Positions 16,492 to 24,469 of a stretch of 64,000 bases of DNA are shown here, piece after piece. Under the pieces are notes generated by a model. The model was not told where the DNA came from. It did not search any database and was given only the letters and a program-made list of their open reading frames with translations. Every line of letters begins with the position of its first letter. Position 1 is the stretch's first letter. This stretch comes from Paenibacillus glycanilyticus (GTDB taxonomy: Bacteria > Bacillota > Bacilli > Paenibacillales > Paenibacillaceae), in contig NZ_JAMBNP010000003.1 of assembly GCF_023715145.1 (NCBI RefSeq), forward strand, positions 62,001 to 126,000. The letters run 5' to 3'. The translations under genes and the position numbers were made by a program.

Positions 16492-17259
16492 ATGGAAACG
16501 GTAAAAAATCACTTTTTCAGCGATATGGGTGTTATGCTGGGGCGTTCTATGCGCCATGTGTTCCGCAGCATGGACACCATCGTCACGGTCTGCGTCACTC
16601 CGATTGCGATGATGCTGCTGTTCGTCTACGTGTTTGGCGGTGCCATTCAAACCGGTATGGATAACTATGTGAACTACCTGTTGCCGGGTATTCTGCTGAT
16701 TGCAATTGCCAGCGGAGTTGCCTACACGTCTTACCGGCTGTTTCTGGATAAGCAAAGGGGCATTATTGAGCGGTTCCACTCGATGCCGATTGCGCGTTCC
16801 TCCGTGTTGTGGGGGCATGTGCTGACCTCGTTGGTATCCAATGCGCTATCGCTTGTCGTAATCATTCTCGTCGCATTGCTGATGGGCTTTCGTTCATCAG
16901 CGGGACTGCTGCCATGGTTAGCGGTAGTCGGCATACTCGCGCTGTTTACGCTGGCATTAACTTGGGTTGCGGCAATTGCCGGACTATCTGCCAAAACCGT
17001 GGAAGGCGCTAGCGCGTTTTCCTATCCGCTTATCTTCCTGCCGTTTATCAGCTCGGCGTTTGTGCCGACCGATTCGATGCCGACCGTCGTTCGCGTCTTT
17101 GCCGAGAACCAGCCGGTGACCTCGATCGTGGAAGCGATTCGCGCGCTGCTGGCAGATCAGCCGGTGGGCAATGAAATATGGACCGCGCTTGCGTGGTGCG
17201 TCGGCATTATGCTCGTGGCCTATATCTTTGCGATAAGGGCGTATAAAAGGGGGGTGTGA
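16492..17259 (+). CDS. ABC-2 type exporter permease, DrrB type
   Basis: A 255-residue integral membrane protein with about six hydrophobic segments, e.g. T-P-I-A-M-M-L-L-F-V-Y-V-F-G and Y-L-L-P-G-I-L-L-I-A-I-A-S-G. The family motif region R-G-I-I-E-R-F-H-S-M-P-I-A-R follows the second membrane segment. Partner of the preceding ATPase; no gap between the genes. Role: export of a lipophilic compound, by family. Confidence 0.92.
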   Translation: METVKNHFFSDMGVMLGRSMRHVFRSMDTIVTVCVTPIAMMLLFVYVFGGAIQTGMDNYVNYLLPGILLIAIASGVAYTSYRLFLDKQRGIIERFHSMPIARSSVLWGHVLTSLVSNALSLVVIILVALLMGFRSSAGLLPWLAVVGILALFTLALTWVAAIAGLSAKTVEGASAFSYPLIFLPFISSAFVPTDSMPTVVRVFAENQPVTSIVEAIRALLADQPVGNEIWTALAWCVGIMLVAYIFAIRAYKRGV

Positions 17260-17406
17260 GGGGGCGACAGCGTCAGAATTAAGTCGGAATGAAATACGCA
17301 AACGAGGGCCAATCTGGCCAAAGTCCTCCAATCATTCTCCATCAGACGAGTAAGCAGCTCCGGTACTTCAACAAGAATCAAGTGGGCGACCATCTAAAGA
17401 GAAGAA

Positions 17407-17433
17407 GACCTATCCCTGAGGGGTAGGTCTTTG
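17407..17433 (+). terminator. Terminator of the pentapeptide/ABC operon
   Basis: A stem AAGACCTATCCC/GGGGTAGGTCTT with one mismatch and a 2-3 nt loop, about 150 bp after the permease stop codon. Confidence 0.65.
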
Positions 17434-17826
17434 ATCTATAATAGAGGAGTTGAAACGCATATTACTTTTTCGGGTGGAATGACGATAGAGTCAAGAAATA
17501 CATATATTTATAACTCTCACCAAAAATGTTTTGATCATAAATTGAATCCCAATGATCTGCCAGCTCCTCAAGTAAAATTGCCGAAAAGTGTGTTGGAGCA
17601 AAAGAAGAGGGTATTGGATGAAATTATAATCGGAGATGATGGATTTGGCATGGATAAAGATACTTTAGAAAAGCTGTCTACTCCTTTTTATTCAACGAAA
17701 AAATACGGATGGGGTCTAGGATTATCGATGAGCTATAGTATGATTGAATTGCATAAAGGAAGAATAAAAGCAGGAAGCGAGAATGGAAAAGGGACAGCCT
17801 TTATCATATGGCTGCCGCAAACTTAA
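17431..17826 (+). pseudogene. Histidine-kinase ATPase-domain remnant
   Basis: A 131-codon frame. Its last ~65 residues are the end of a histidine-kinase HATPase domain (D-D-G-F-G-M-D-K-D-T-L, F-Y-S-T-K-K-Y-G-W-G-L-G-L-S, G-S-E-N-G-K-G-T-A-F-I-I-W-L-P). The N box and all sensor and phospho-acceptor parts are missing, and the first half has no kinase similarity. It cannot be a working kinase. Confidence 0.65.
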
Positions 17827-17902
17827 AGGCGCTTGCGCGCGAGACTGCTGCAGCTGCTGATCCCGATGATGGGATACAATGGAATTGAAGTTGGTTGTAA
17901 AC

Positions 17903-17991
17903 AGTGTTACTCTAGCAACGGTAAACTTGAAATCTAAGTTTTGCAATACATCTAGTAATAGTCACTATTCTGGTTAAAGAAAGGTAACACT
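17903..17991 (+). promoter_or_regulatory. Possible attenuator leader of the ABC-F gene
   Basis: AGTGTTAC (17903-17910) is exactly complementary to GTAACACT (17984-17991), which joins the ribosome site AAAGG to the ATG. A small hairpin (AATAGT/ACTATT) lies between. Pairing could mask the translation start, in the manner of the leaders of inducible ABC-F resistance genes. Structure inferred by eye only. Confidence 0.35.
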
Positions 17992-19731
17992 ATGATAAAA
18001 GTTGATAAATTATCGTTCTCATTTCCGCAAAAGGAACTATATAAAAACATTTCATTTACGCTTGAAGAGGCGCAGCATTGCGCTTTTATAGGAACAAGCG
18101 GCAGTGGGAAAAGTACATTGATCGATATCTTGATGGATCCGGAAAGATATTTGTTCGAGGGCAAGCTAGAAATAGATCCGGCTTGCAAAATTAGGCATGT
18201 AAGTCAGTTCCCGCAATTCGACAAAACGAAAGAAACAACCGTTTTTGAATATATAGGGGAAGAATTTATTAAATTACAAGATGAAATAACAGCTATTTGT
18301 ACGGAGATGGAAACATCATCGGATATGGATGCCTTATTAGAAAAGTATCAATTCGCTCTAGACGCATTTGATTCAATCGGCGGGGCTGATTTTGAAAGCA
18401 GCATTAATAAGAAGCTAAATCTAGCCAACCTTACAAAGCTAAAAGATCTTAGGGTATCCGACCTCAGTGGCGGGGAATTCAAGCTTATTCAAGTGATGAA
18501 GGAAATGCTTAGTCGTCCGGACTTACTGATTATGGACGAGCCCGATGTATTTTTAGACTTCGAAAACCTAAATGCGCTAAAAAATCTTATTAATTCTCAC
18601 AAAGGGATGCTGCTAGTTGTTACGCACAATCGATATCTATTGAATCATTGCTTCAACAAAATCATACACCTTGAAAACATGGAGATCCAAGAGTTTGACG
18701 GGCGATATATGGATTATAACTTCTCATTGCTTCAGACTAAGATCGAGTTGCAAGAGCTCGCAATCGCTGAGGCTGAAGAAATGGAGAGAAACGATAAGAT
18801 AATCGATAACCTTAGAGCTATCGCGACTTATAATTCGGAAGCATCTAGAGGGAGAGCATTAAAAGCTAGAGTTAGGTTCCAAGAAAGATTGGAAGCGCGT
18901 AGAATTAAAGCGCCATTTGTTGAGATTAAGCAGCCGAATATTCGTTTTGGCATTGAAAATGAATTGGAAGACACTGTTGTTGTAAAAGTCGATAATTATA
19001 GCGTTGCCTTTGATGAGCTGCTTTTAGACCATGTTAGCTTTGAGATAAATGCTACGGACAAAGTAGCCATTATTGGTCCAAACGGTACTGGCAAAACGAC
19101 TTTGCTCCGAGATATCTTTAGAAATAATCATGCTTCAATTGAAATAAACGCGGATGCTAAAGTGGCTTATTTATCTCAGAATCAAGGCGAAGTGCTTAAG
19201 GATTCGAATACAATCCTAGAAGAATTCATTGATGCCGGATTTAACACGTATGATGAGGTTAGATCGTATATTTCGAGCTATGGCTTTGAAGGAGAAATCG
19301 TTAATCAAAAGATAGCATCTTTATCCGGCGGAGAAAAAAACATGCTTCAATTAGCTAAGGTTTCTGCCAGTAAAGCAAACGTACTGCTTCTTGATGAACC
19401 GACAAGCCATTTAGACATCTATTCGCAAATCGCGCTGGAGAAAGCGATTGAGGACTATAAAGGTGCCATTCTCATGATTTCTCATGATTTTTATTCTGTT
19501 GTAAATGGTATGGATTATGTTCTGATCATTGAAGATAAGACGTTTAGAAAAATGAGCATGCGAAAATTTAGGCAGATGATTTATGCTAGCCATTTTGATA
19601 AAGACTATCTGGCAACGGAACAAAATAAAAAATCAGTTGAAATGAAAATAGAATTGGCTTTAAAAGATAAGAATTTTGAACTTGCAAAAGTATTGGTTGA
19701 TGAGCTCGAAGAGCTGATTAAATTGCTTTAA
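17992..19731 (+). CDS. ABC-F family ATPase, putative ribosome-protection factor
   Basis: A 579-residue protein with two ATPase domains on one chain and no membrane segments. Domain 1 has G-T-S-G-S-G-K-S-T near 36, L-S-G-G-E-F and M-D-E-P-D. Domain 2 has G-P-N-G-T-G-K-T-T near 364, L-S-G-G-E-K-N and L-L-D-E-P-T-S-H-L-D. The inter-domain linker is charged and helical (about 240-310), as in ABC-F factors that eject antibiotics from, or tune, the ribosome. The first Walker B reads M-D-E-P-D-V-F-L-D instead of the usual D-E-P-T-N-H-L-D. The gene is visibly more AT-rich than its neighbours, pointing to a different source. Confidence 0.9.
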   Translation: MIKVDKLSFSFPQKELYKNISFTLEEAQHCAFIGTSGSGKSTLIDILMDPERYLFEGKLEIDPACKIRHVSQFPQFDKTKETTVFEYIGEEFIKLQDEITAICTEMETSSDMDALLEKYQFALDAFDSIGGADFESSINKKLNLANLTKLKDLRVSDLSGGEFKLIQVMKEMLSRPDLLIMDEPDVFLDFENLNALKNLINSHKGMLLVVTHNRYLLNHCFNKIIHLENMEIQEFDGRYMDYNFSLLQTKIELQELAIAEAEEMERNDKIIDNLRAIATYNSEASRGRALKARVRFQERLEARRIKAPFVEIKQPNIRFGIENELEDTVVVKVDNYSVAFDELLLDHVSFEINATDKVAIIGPNGTGKTTLLRDIFRNNHASIEINADAKVAYLSQNQGEVLKDSNTILEEFIDAGFNTYDEVRSYISSYGFEGEIVNQKIASLSGGEKNMLQLAKVSASKANVLLLDEPTSHLDIYSQIALEKAIEDYKGAILMISHDFYSVVNGMDYVLIIEDKTFRKMSMRKFRQMIYASHFDKDYLATEQNKKSVEMKIELALKDKNFELAKVLVDELEELIKLL

Positions 19732-19777
19732 ATGACAAACCTCTAATTGAAATAATTAGTCCGAGTTGACCATTGTT

Positions 19778-19814
19778 AAGAAGCAGAGTGCCAAAGCATC
19801 TGCTTCTTTTTTAT
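19778..19814 (+). terminator. Terminator after ABC-F gene
   Basis: A 10-bp perfect stem AAGAAGCAGA/TCTGCTTCTT with an 11-nt loop, followed by TTTTTATT. Confidence 0.9.
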
Positions 19815-19876
19815 TCTGGTTACGTCATCAAAGGAAAATTCACCTTGTTTTTTTATCACAAGTAATAACAGCTATG

Positions 19877-20285
19877 TCACTTATGAAACAATCTAAGCAG
19901 AGCCGAGATTTCCTCTAAGGATTCTTTTTGACCGTTTTTGATCCACATCACCCACACCTCAAACACGCCCGCGCTCATGAAGTCGATCCAATAGCTGCGT
20001 TTTGCGCCCGTCCAGTCCGGGAAGGGAACGATCTTATCATAAAGCCTGGCGATATGGCTCTTGAATATTTTGTACAGCACCTGTATATACTCGCTCTCAA
20101 TGGCCATTTGAAAATCGCCGGAATGCTCGTGAAAAAACTTCGTCAAATCCGTTATTTTCTGCTCGTGGTTCGTTTGCAATGTAGTTTTATTAAAGATATC
20201 CGCATAGATAGGCTCGAAATATTCCTCCAATACTTGTTCAAGACTATCGAAATTTCTATAGAATGCCATGCGACTGACGCATGTT
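19877..20285 (-). pseudogene. TetR-family regulator lacking its N-terminus
   Basis: The reading frame carries the end of the recognition helix (C-V-S-R-M-A-F-Y-R-N-F) and the whole C-terminal domain of a TetR protein to a normal stop, but the first ~30 residues including helix 1 are gone. Upstream the sequence passes directly into a truncated epimerase gene on the other strand. Confidence 0.75.
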
Positions 20286-21088
20286 ATCCATGTTGCATCT
20301 CCTACGCCCAATAAAGTCTATAGAGACGAAAACGAAATGATTCGACCCGCCCGGGACGGAGTACTGCGCGTTCTGAGAGCGGCGCGTGATGCAGGAGTCA
20401 AGCGCGCTGTTCTCACTTCGGCTTTCGGAGCGATTGGCGTGGGACATACGAATCACAAAGGACCATTCACGGAAAAAGATTGGTCGAATACGGACGCGAA
20501 CATTCATCCTTATCAAAAATCGAAAACGATCGCCGAGAAAGCGCTTGGGCATTCATTCGCCAAGAGGGCAATGGATTAGAACTGGCAACGGTAAATCCCG
20601 TCGGCGTGATGGGGCCGATCCTAGGCAGTGATTATTCGCATTCGAATAGCAGCGTTCGACAGATGTTGGAAGGAAAAATGAAGGCCGTCCCTAAAATATA
20701 TTCCGATTACGTAGACGTTCGAGACGTTGCGGAACTGCATGTTCTGGCAATGGTGCGTCCCGAAGCCAACGGCGAGCGGTTTATTGCCTCTACGGCAGAG
20801 AATCTTTCGATGTTGGACGTTGCCAATATCTTAAGAAAACATATGGGAGAAGATGCAAAAAACGCTCCAAAGCGACAAATCCCAAATATAGTCGTTCGCA
20901 CTATGGCACTGTTTAAACCCCAATTAAGAATGATTGCATCCCTCTTGGGACTGGATATGTCAACGAGCAATCATAAAGCCAAACAGTTACTGGGATGGAA
21001 CCCGCGTTCGGCAGAAGAAGCCATTGCGGCGACAGGCAAGAGCATGGTGGAAATCATGAAACAACAGCTAAATGAATTACGCCGATAG
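20275..21088 (+). pseudogene. NAD-dependent epimerase/reductase, truncated and frameshifted
   Basis: An extended-SDR protein resembling dihydroflavonol-reductase-like enzymes: H-V-I-H-V-A-S-P-T-P at the left edge, then V-L-T-S-A-F-G-A-I-G, the catalytic Y-Q-K-S-K, then after a frame change near 20545 A-W-A-F-I-R-Q-E-G-N-G-L-E-L-A-T-V-N-P-V-G-V-M-G-P to a normal C-terminus. The N-terminal Rossmann motif is missing. Two independent lesions make it non-functional. Confidence 0.8.
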
Positions 21089-21091
21089 ACT

Positions 21092-21126
21092 CGTTAAGCT
21101 GAACCGTACCATAAGTAGGGCGAAAT
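21092..21126 (+). repeat. R5: fifth rlmH-end repeat
   Basis: Contains GCT GAA CCG TAC CAT AAG TAG GGC, preceded by CGTTAA. After the stop codon it matches R1 (TAGGGC) rather than R2-R4, as expected if R1 and R5 are the outer ends of the whole island. It lies directly after the broken epimerase. Confidence 0.7.
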
Positions 21127-21244
21127 GAATCACTCTTTTTTCAATAGTTATAGTATAATTATATGCAATAAAACTAATAACGAAATTGATGTATCGCGCG
21201 AAGGAAACATATGAAGCAGTCCTTTAATAAAGGAGTTGTGTCAA

Positions 21245-21913
21245 ATGAATAAGAATAAAAGTACGGAAATGAAACGCTCTTCAAAAGCAGAAAACATTCT
21301 AGCCCAGGTCAATAGCAAAACTAAGCTAGGCGACTTGCGAATCATCGCGAAGGACATTAAAAAAGATCACGAACTAGCTATGGAACTTTGGTCAACCGAA
21401 GAGTTTTTGCCCAGACTATTGGCAACCTTGATTATGGACAAAAAACTTCTTTCAGAAGATGTGTTAAATAAGCTTGATAAGGACATGAAGATTCACACCT
21501 TTGATGAGCGAAATAACTTAATGGATTGGTTAATGGCTAATCAGCTCACCAAAGACAAGAAGACCATTGCATGGATGGAGTCATGGGAAAATAGTCCTTC
21601 TGCTCTTCAAAGGCGAGCCTTCTGGTATTACAAAGGGCGATTAAGATGGACCGGACAAACACCGCCCGATAACAACGAAGACTTACTAGCTGCAATTGAA
21701 GCTGCTATTACGCAGGAGGAACCGGAGGTTCAATGGGCTATGAATTTCACCGCGGGCTGGATAGGCGTGTATGATCAAAAGAATCGAGCACGTTGTATTC
21801 AACTTGGCGAGAAAACAGGTCTTTATAAAGATCAAATGGTATCAAAGGGCTGTACTCCCAATTATTTGCCGGAGTTCATTGCGATTGAAGTTAACAAACG
21901 AAATAATAGTTAG
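21245..21913 (+). CDS. DNA alkylation repair protein (AlkD-like)
   Basis: A 222-residue all-helical HEAT-repeat protein of the AlkC/AlkD glycosylase superfamily, which removes positively charged alkylated bases. Recognisable parts: L-R-I-I-A-K-D-I-K-K-D-H-E-L-A-M-E-L-W near residue 35, the tryptophan-rich helices (W-M-E-S-W-E-N-S ... R-R-A-F-W-Y-Y-K-G-R-L-R-W) and W-A-M-N-F-T-A-G-W-I-G. ATG 21245 is preferred over TTG 21236 because AAAGGAG lies at the right distance. A TATAAT-like -10 sits near 21150. A monocistronic unit with its own terminator. Confidence 0.85.
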   Translation: MNKNKSTEMKRSSKAENILAQVNSKTKLGDLRIIAKDIKKDHELAMELWSTEEFLPRLLATLIMDKKLLSEDVLNKLDKDMKIHTFDERNNLMDWLMANQLTKDKKTIAWMESWENSPSALQRRAFWYYKGRLRWTGQTPPDNNEDLLAAIEAAITQEEPEVQWAMNFTAGWIGVYDQKNRARCIQLGEKTGLYKDQMVSKGCTPNYLPEFIAIEVNKRNNS

Positions 21914-21940
21914 TTACCCCTGGAAAATTCAATATGGACA

Positions 21941-21974
21941 AAGGATCTGAAAGTAAGCTTCCAGATCCTTTTTT
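21941..21974 (+). terminator. Terminator after alkylation-repair gene
   Basis: A 9-bp perfect stem AAGGATCTG/CAGATCCTT with a 12-nt loop, followed by TTTT. The remaining ~200 bp to the next terminator hold no recognisable gene. Confidence 0.9.
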
Positions 21975-22164
21975 GCGTATCTACATACATTTAGAAAACC
22001 CGCACAAGGTACAATGATCAAGGTCGGGCAGTCCATCTATACGGCTTTGCGATTACGGCAGATGAATAAGAACGGATTCCGTTTAAAATGCTGCAGCCTT
22101 TTATCCAAGAAATCACTCCTTGTCGGGAGTGGTTTTGCCTTTCTATACGAGCCGGACATGCGCC

Positions 22165-22196
22165 ACAAAACAAAAAGCCGCGCAGTCTGCGCGGCT
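22165..22196 (-). terminator. Terminator of the phytanoyl-CoA dioxygenase-like gene
   Basis: A 9-bp stem AGCCGCGCA/TGCGCGGCT with a 3-nt loop; on the minus strand it runs into TTTTTGTTTTG. Confidence 0.9.
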
Positions 22197-22211
22197 CCCG
22201 CCTGAAAACTA

Positions 22212-23045
22212 TTAAACCTGTACCCCCTGCTTCCGGTACACCTCCGGAAAATGATCGCCCACGAGCAGCTCGCCCGGCTGTACGTTGACGTAGGAGAGCA
22301 TGACGTGCTCGCCTACAGGCTCGTAGCGGGTGTGGCCCGGCATGTAGTGCACGGCGATGGCGCGGCGCTTCATCTCCGAGCGGTTGTTCGGGCTGCCGTG
22401 CCAAGTCAGGCAGTGGTGGTAGCCCACTTGGCCTTTCTTGATCTCGAACGGCACGGCATTTACTACCGCGTTGTTTGGCAGCATCTCCGGCTGTTTATGG
22501 TACGGCATGAAGTCCGGCGTGCTATCCAGGTAACGCTGGTGATTGCCCCACTTGTGGCTGCCCGGCACCATCCACATGCAGCCGTTCTCGATGACGGCGT
22601 CGTCAAGGGCGACCCAAGCACTGACGAGGTCGGCGGGCTGGATGATCGGCCATAGCGGGTGATCTTGGTGCCATTGCGTGGGTCCGCCCGTAATCGGCGG
22701 CTTATATTGCACTTGGTCGTGCCAGATGCGAAGCGAATTGGAATGGCAAAGCTGGGCAATTTCTTCGCAGATGACCGGATGCGCGGCATGCTGGAGGAAG
22801 CGATCGCTGGCGAGCCAGATATTAACGATCTGGACGACACTCTCGCTCGTGATCATTTTCATATTGTCATACGGGGAATCCGAATTTAGCATGTCGCGAT
22901 TTAAGACGGGTTTATTGACGGTCTCGCCGTTCATCACCTTGCCCAGCTCCTCGCGAAGCTCCTCTACCTCGTCCTCGCTCAGCACGACCCCACCTTTTAG
23001 AAAACCGTTGTTTTCAAACTCCGCGATTTGTGCTTGACTTAACAT
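22212..23045 (-). CDS. Phytanoyl-CoA dioxygenase (PhyH) family protein
   Basis: A 277-residue Fe(II)/2-oxoglutarate-dependent oxygenase-like protein. The metal triad H-x-D ... H is visible as W-H-Q-D-H near 150 and T-W-H-G-S near 225. The N-terminal F-E-N-N-G-F segment is typical. The substrate is unknown; bacterial members hydroxylate diverse small molecules. ATG 23045 is taken because GGAGG lies ten bases upstream; the ATG at 23054 is too close to it. It is divergent from an AraC regulator, with three tandem hairpin repeats in its leader region. Confidence 0.88.
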   Translation of the reverse strand: MLSQAQIAEFENNGFLKGGVVLSEDEVEELREELGKVMNGETVNKPVLNRDMLNSDSPYDNMKMITSESVVQIVNIWLASDRFLQHAAHPVICEEIAQLCHSNSLRIWHDQVQYKPPITGGPTQWHQDHPLWPIIQPADLVSAWVALDDAVIENGCMWMVPGSHKWGNHQRYLDSTPDFMPYHKQPEMLPNNAVVNAVPFEIKKGQVGYHHCLTWHGSPNNRSEMKRRAIAVHYMPGHTRYEPVGEHVMLSYVNVQPGELLVGDHFPEVYRKQGVQV

Positions 23046-23062
23046 AGGATCCATTCCTCCTC

Positions 23063-23257
23063 AAATGAATTGTCACCCAAACAGCCGTATGGCTGTTCGT
23101 GATGATTCATACATCGAAAGCATGAGCTCAAATGAATTGTCACCCAAGCAGCCGTATGGCTGTTCGTGATGATTCATACATCGAAAGCATGAGCTTAAAT
23201 GAATTATCACCTCAATAGACCGTGTACGGGCTATCGTGATGATTCATACATCGAAAG
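23063..23257. repeat. Three tandem 67-bp repeats with conserved hairpin
   Basis: Units begin at 23063, 23130 and 23197. Units 1 and 2 are nearly identical. Unit 3 keeps the flanks (AAATGAATT, GTGATGATTCATACATCGAAAGC) but its centre differs. Each unit has a central stem: AACAGCC/GGCTGTT in units 1-2 and AATAG-x-CCG/CGG-x-CTAT in unit 3, with an outer TGAAT/ATTCA dyad. They lie between the divergent phyH and araC-type genes, ending about 10 bp before the phyH ribosome site. Confidence 0.9.
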
Positions 23258-23378
23258 CTTTATGACTTGATGTGTTAAGCATAACGGAGTTTGTAAGCGG
23301 TGTATTTACAGATACGAAACAGGTCTTTGCACTTTTCAAATATCCTATATCCTTCCCGCGATGAGGTGATTTCGACGT

Positions 23379-24269
23379 ATGCTCCAAGACCCGCCGCATT
23401 CACATCCGGACATTGTTCTTGGCGCGATAGATGACCTGCGGCCAACGGTTAACTTCGCGAGCCGGGCCGAAGTGCCTGCCGCCGAGCAATGGGGGCCGCG
23501 CATTATCCCGGACTATCAGCTATTCTGCCTGCTATCGGGCGAAGCCGAACTAACAATTGGCCAGGAACAATATACGCTGGCAGCAGGAGACAGCGCGCTG
23601 TACGGACCCCATTGTCCGCACCGAATCATTACGCGAACCGGTGCCGTCTTCATCGGCATCCATTTTGCATACCGGCATCCGTCGCCGGAGCCTGTCCATC
23701 CCGCATTCTCGATTGAAAGCTGCAGCGAGGAGGAGCTTAAGTCCAGCATTCGTCCCAGGTACAAGCTTGAGCTCCACAACAAAGAGCTGCTGGAGTTGCC
23801 GCCTTTCTTTACCAAGCCTGACCTCAAGCCGACCCTGATGCGTATTGTAAAAGAATACATGGACGAGCAGCCGGGCTACCGCATTGTGCTGCGTTCATTA
23901 ATGACAGAGCTGGTCACCGCCATTGTTCGCAATCAGCTGACGAAGCGGCCGAGGTCGCCGGAACAAGGCAAGATTGATCCTGCCCTCCAGGCGATCAACA
24001 ACCAGCCGGAGAAGAACTGGACCGTCAACGAGCTCGCAGCGCTGTGCGGCTATCACGTCATCTATTTCTCTTCGCTATTTCGCAAATGTACCGGCGATAG
24101 TCCGAAGCAATATCTTATCAACGAACGTATCCGCAAAGCGAAATACTACCTGCTGAGCGGCGAGAAGATGGAAGTGATCGCAGAGCGGCTTGGCTACGCC
24201 AGCGTTCATTATTTCTCCCGAAACTTTAAAGAGGAGACCGGGCTGACGCCTACGGAATTCAAAAATTGA
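23379..24269 (+). CDS. AraC-family regulator with N-terminal cupin
   Basis: A 296-residue regulator: a cupin sensory domain (L-L-S-G-E-A-E-L-T-I-G near 50, G-D-S-A-L-Y-G-P-H-C-P-H near 70) and a C-terminal double HTH (V-N-E-L-A-A-L-C-G-Y-H-V-I-Y-F-S-S-L-F and I-A-E-R-L-G-Y-A-S-V-H-Y-F-S-R-N-F). Such regulators in Paenibacillaceae usually control the divergent oxygenase or sugar gene, so the PhyH-like gene is its probable target and the 67-bp repeats its possible binding sites. Confidence 0.9.
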   Translation: MLQDPPHSHPDIVLGAIDDLRPTVNFASRAEVPAAEQWGPRIIPDYQLFCLLSGEAELTIGQEQYTLAAGDSALYGPHCPHRIITRTGAVFIGIHFAYRHPSPEPVHPAFSIESCSEEELKSSIRPRYKLELHNKELLELPPFFTKPDLKPTLMRIVKEYMDEQPGYRIVLRSLMTELVTAIVRNQLTKRPRSPEQGKIDPALQAINNQPEKNWTVNELAALCGYHVIYFSSLFRKCTGDSPKQYLINERIRKAKYYLLSGEKMEVIAERLGYASVHYFSRNFKEETGLTPTEFKN

Positions 24270-24469
24270 TTAAAACCTCGCAGCAGGATTGGAAGGGCTT
24301 GGTGGGATATGGGAAGGTTTTATAATACAGGGAGGCACTGAAATCGAAGCAGAATTAGAAGCGTATACGGAAGAAAAGGAAGTTGAACTAGTAAGCTGGA
24401 ATAGTTGGTTCTTAGAGGCGTCAATGCTTATAGGAAGGGCCATATCGTGAACAGAATGGCCCCAAGCTA

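Noticed and set aside
17431-17826. Functional small histidine kinase
   Set aside because: It lacks the phospho-acceptor domain and N box; only the last part of the ATPase domain is present.
2950-21126. Integrative phage or transposon as source of the island
   Set aside because: No integrase, transposase, phage structural or conjugation gene was seen, and the same-orientation multiple repeats at rlmH fit SCC-type cassettes better.
22018-22404. Minus-strand 128-codon frame
   Set aside because: Overlaps the 3' end of the PhyH-like gene in another frame; Arg/Ala-rich shadow of GC-rich coding sequence.
23063-23196. Tandem short peptides encoded on the minus strand (about 16 codons per unit)
   Set aside because: The frames exist in units 1 and 2, but the third unit breaks the frame while keeping the hairpin, and no ribosome sites precede them.
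23063-23257. CRISPR-like array
   Set aside because: The units are contiguous without spacers, only three in number, and no cas gene is near; internal dyads fit regulatory sites better.
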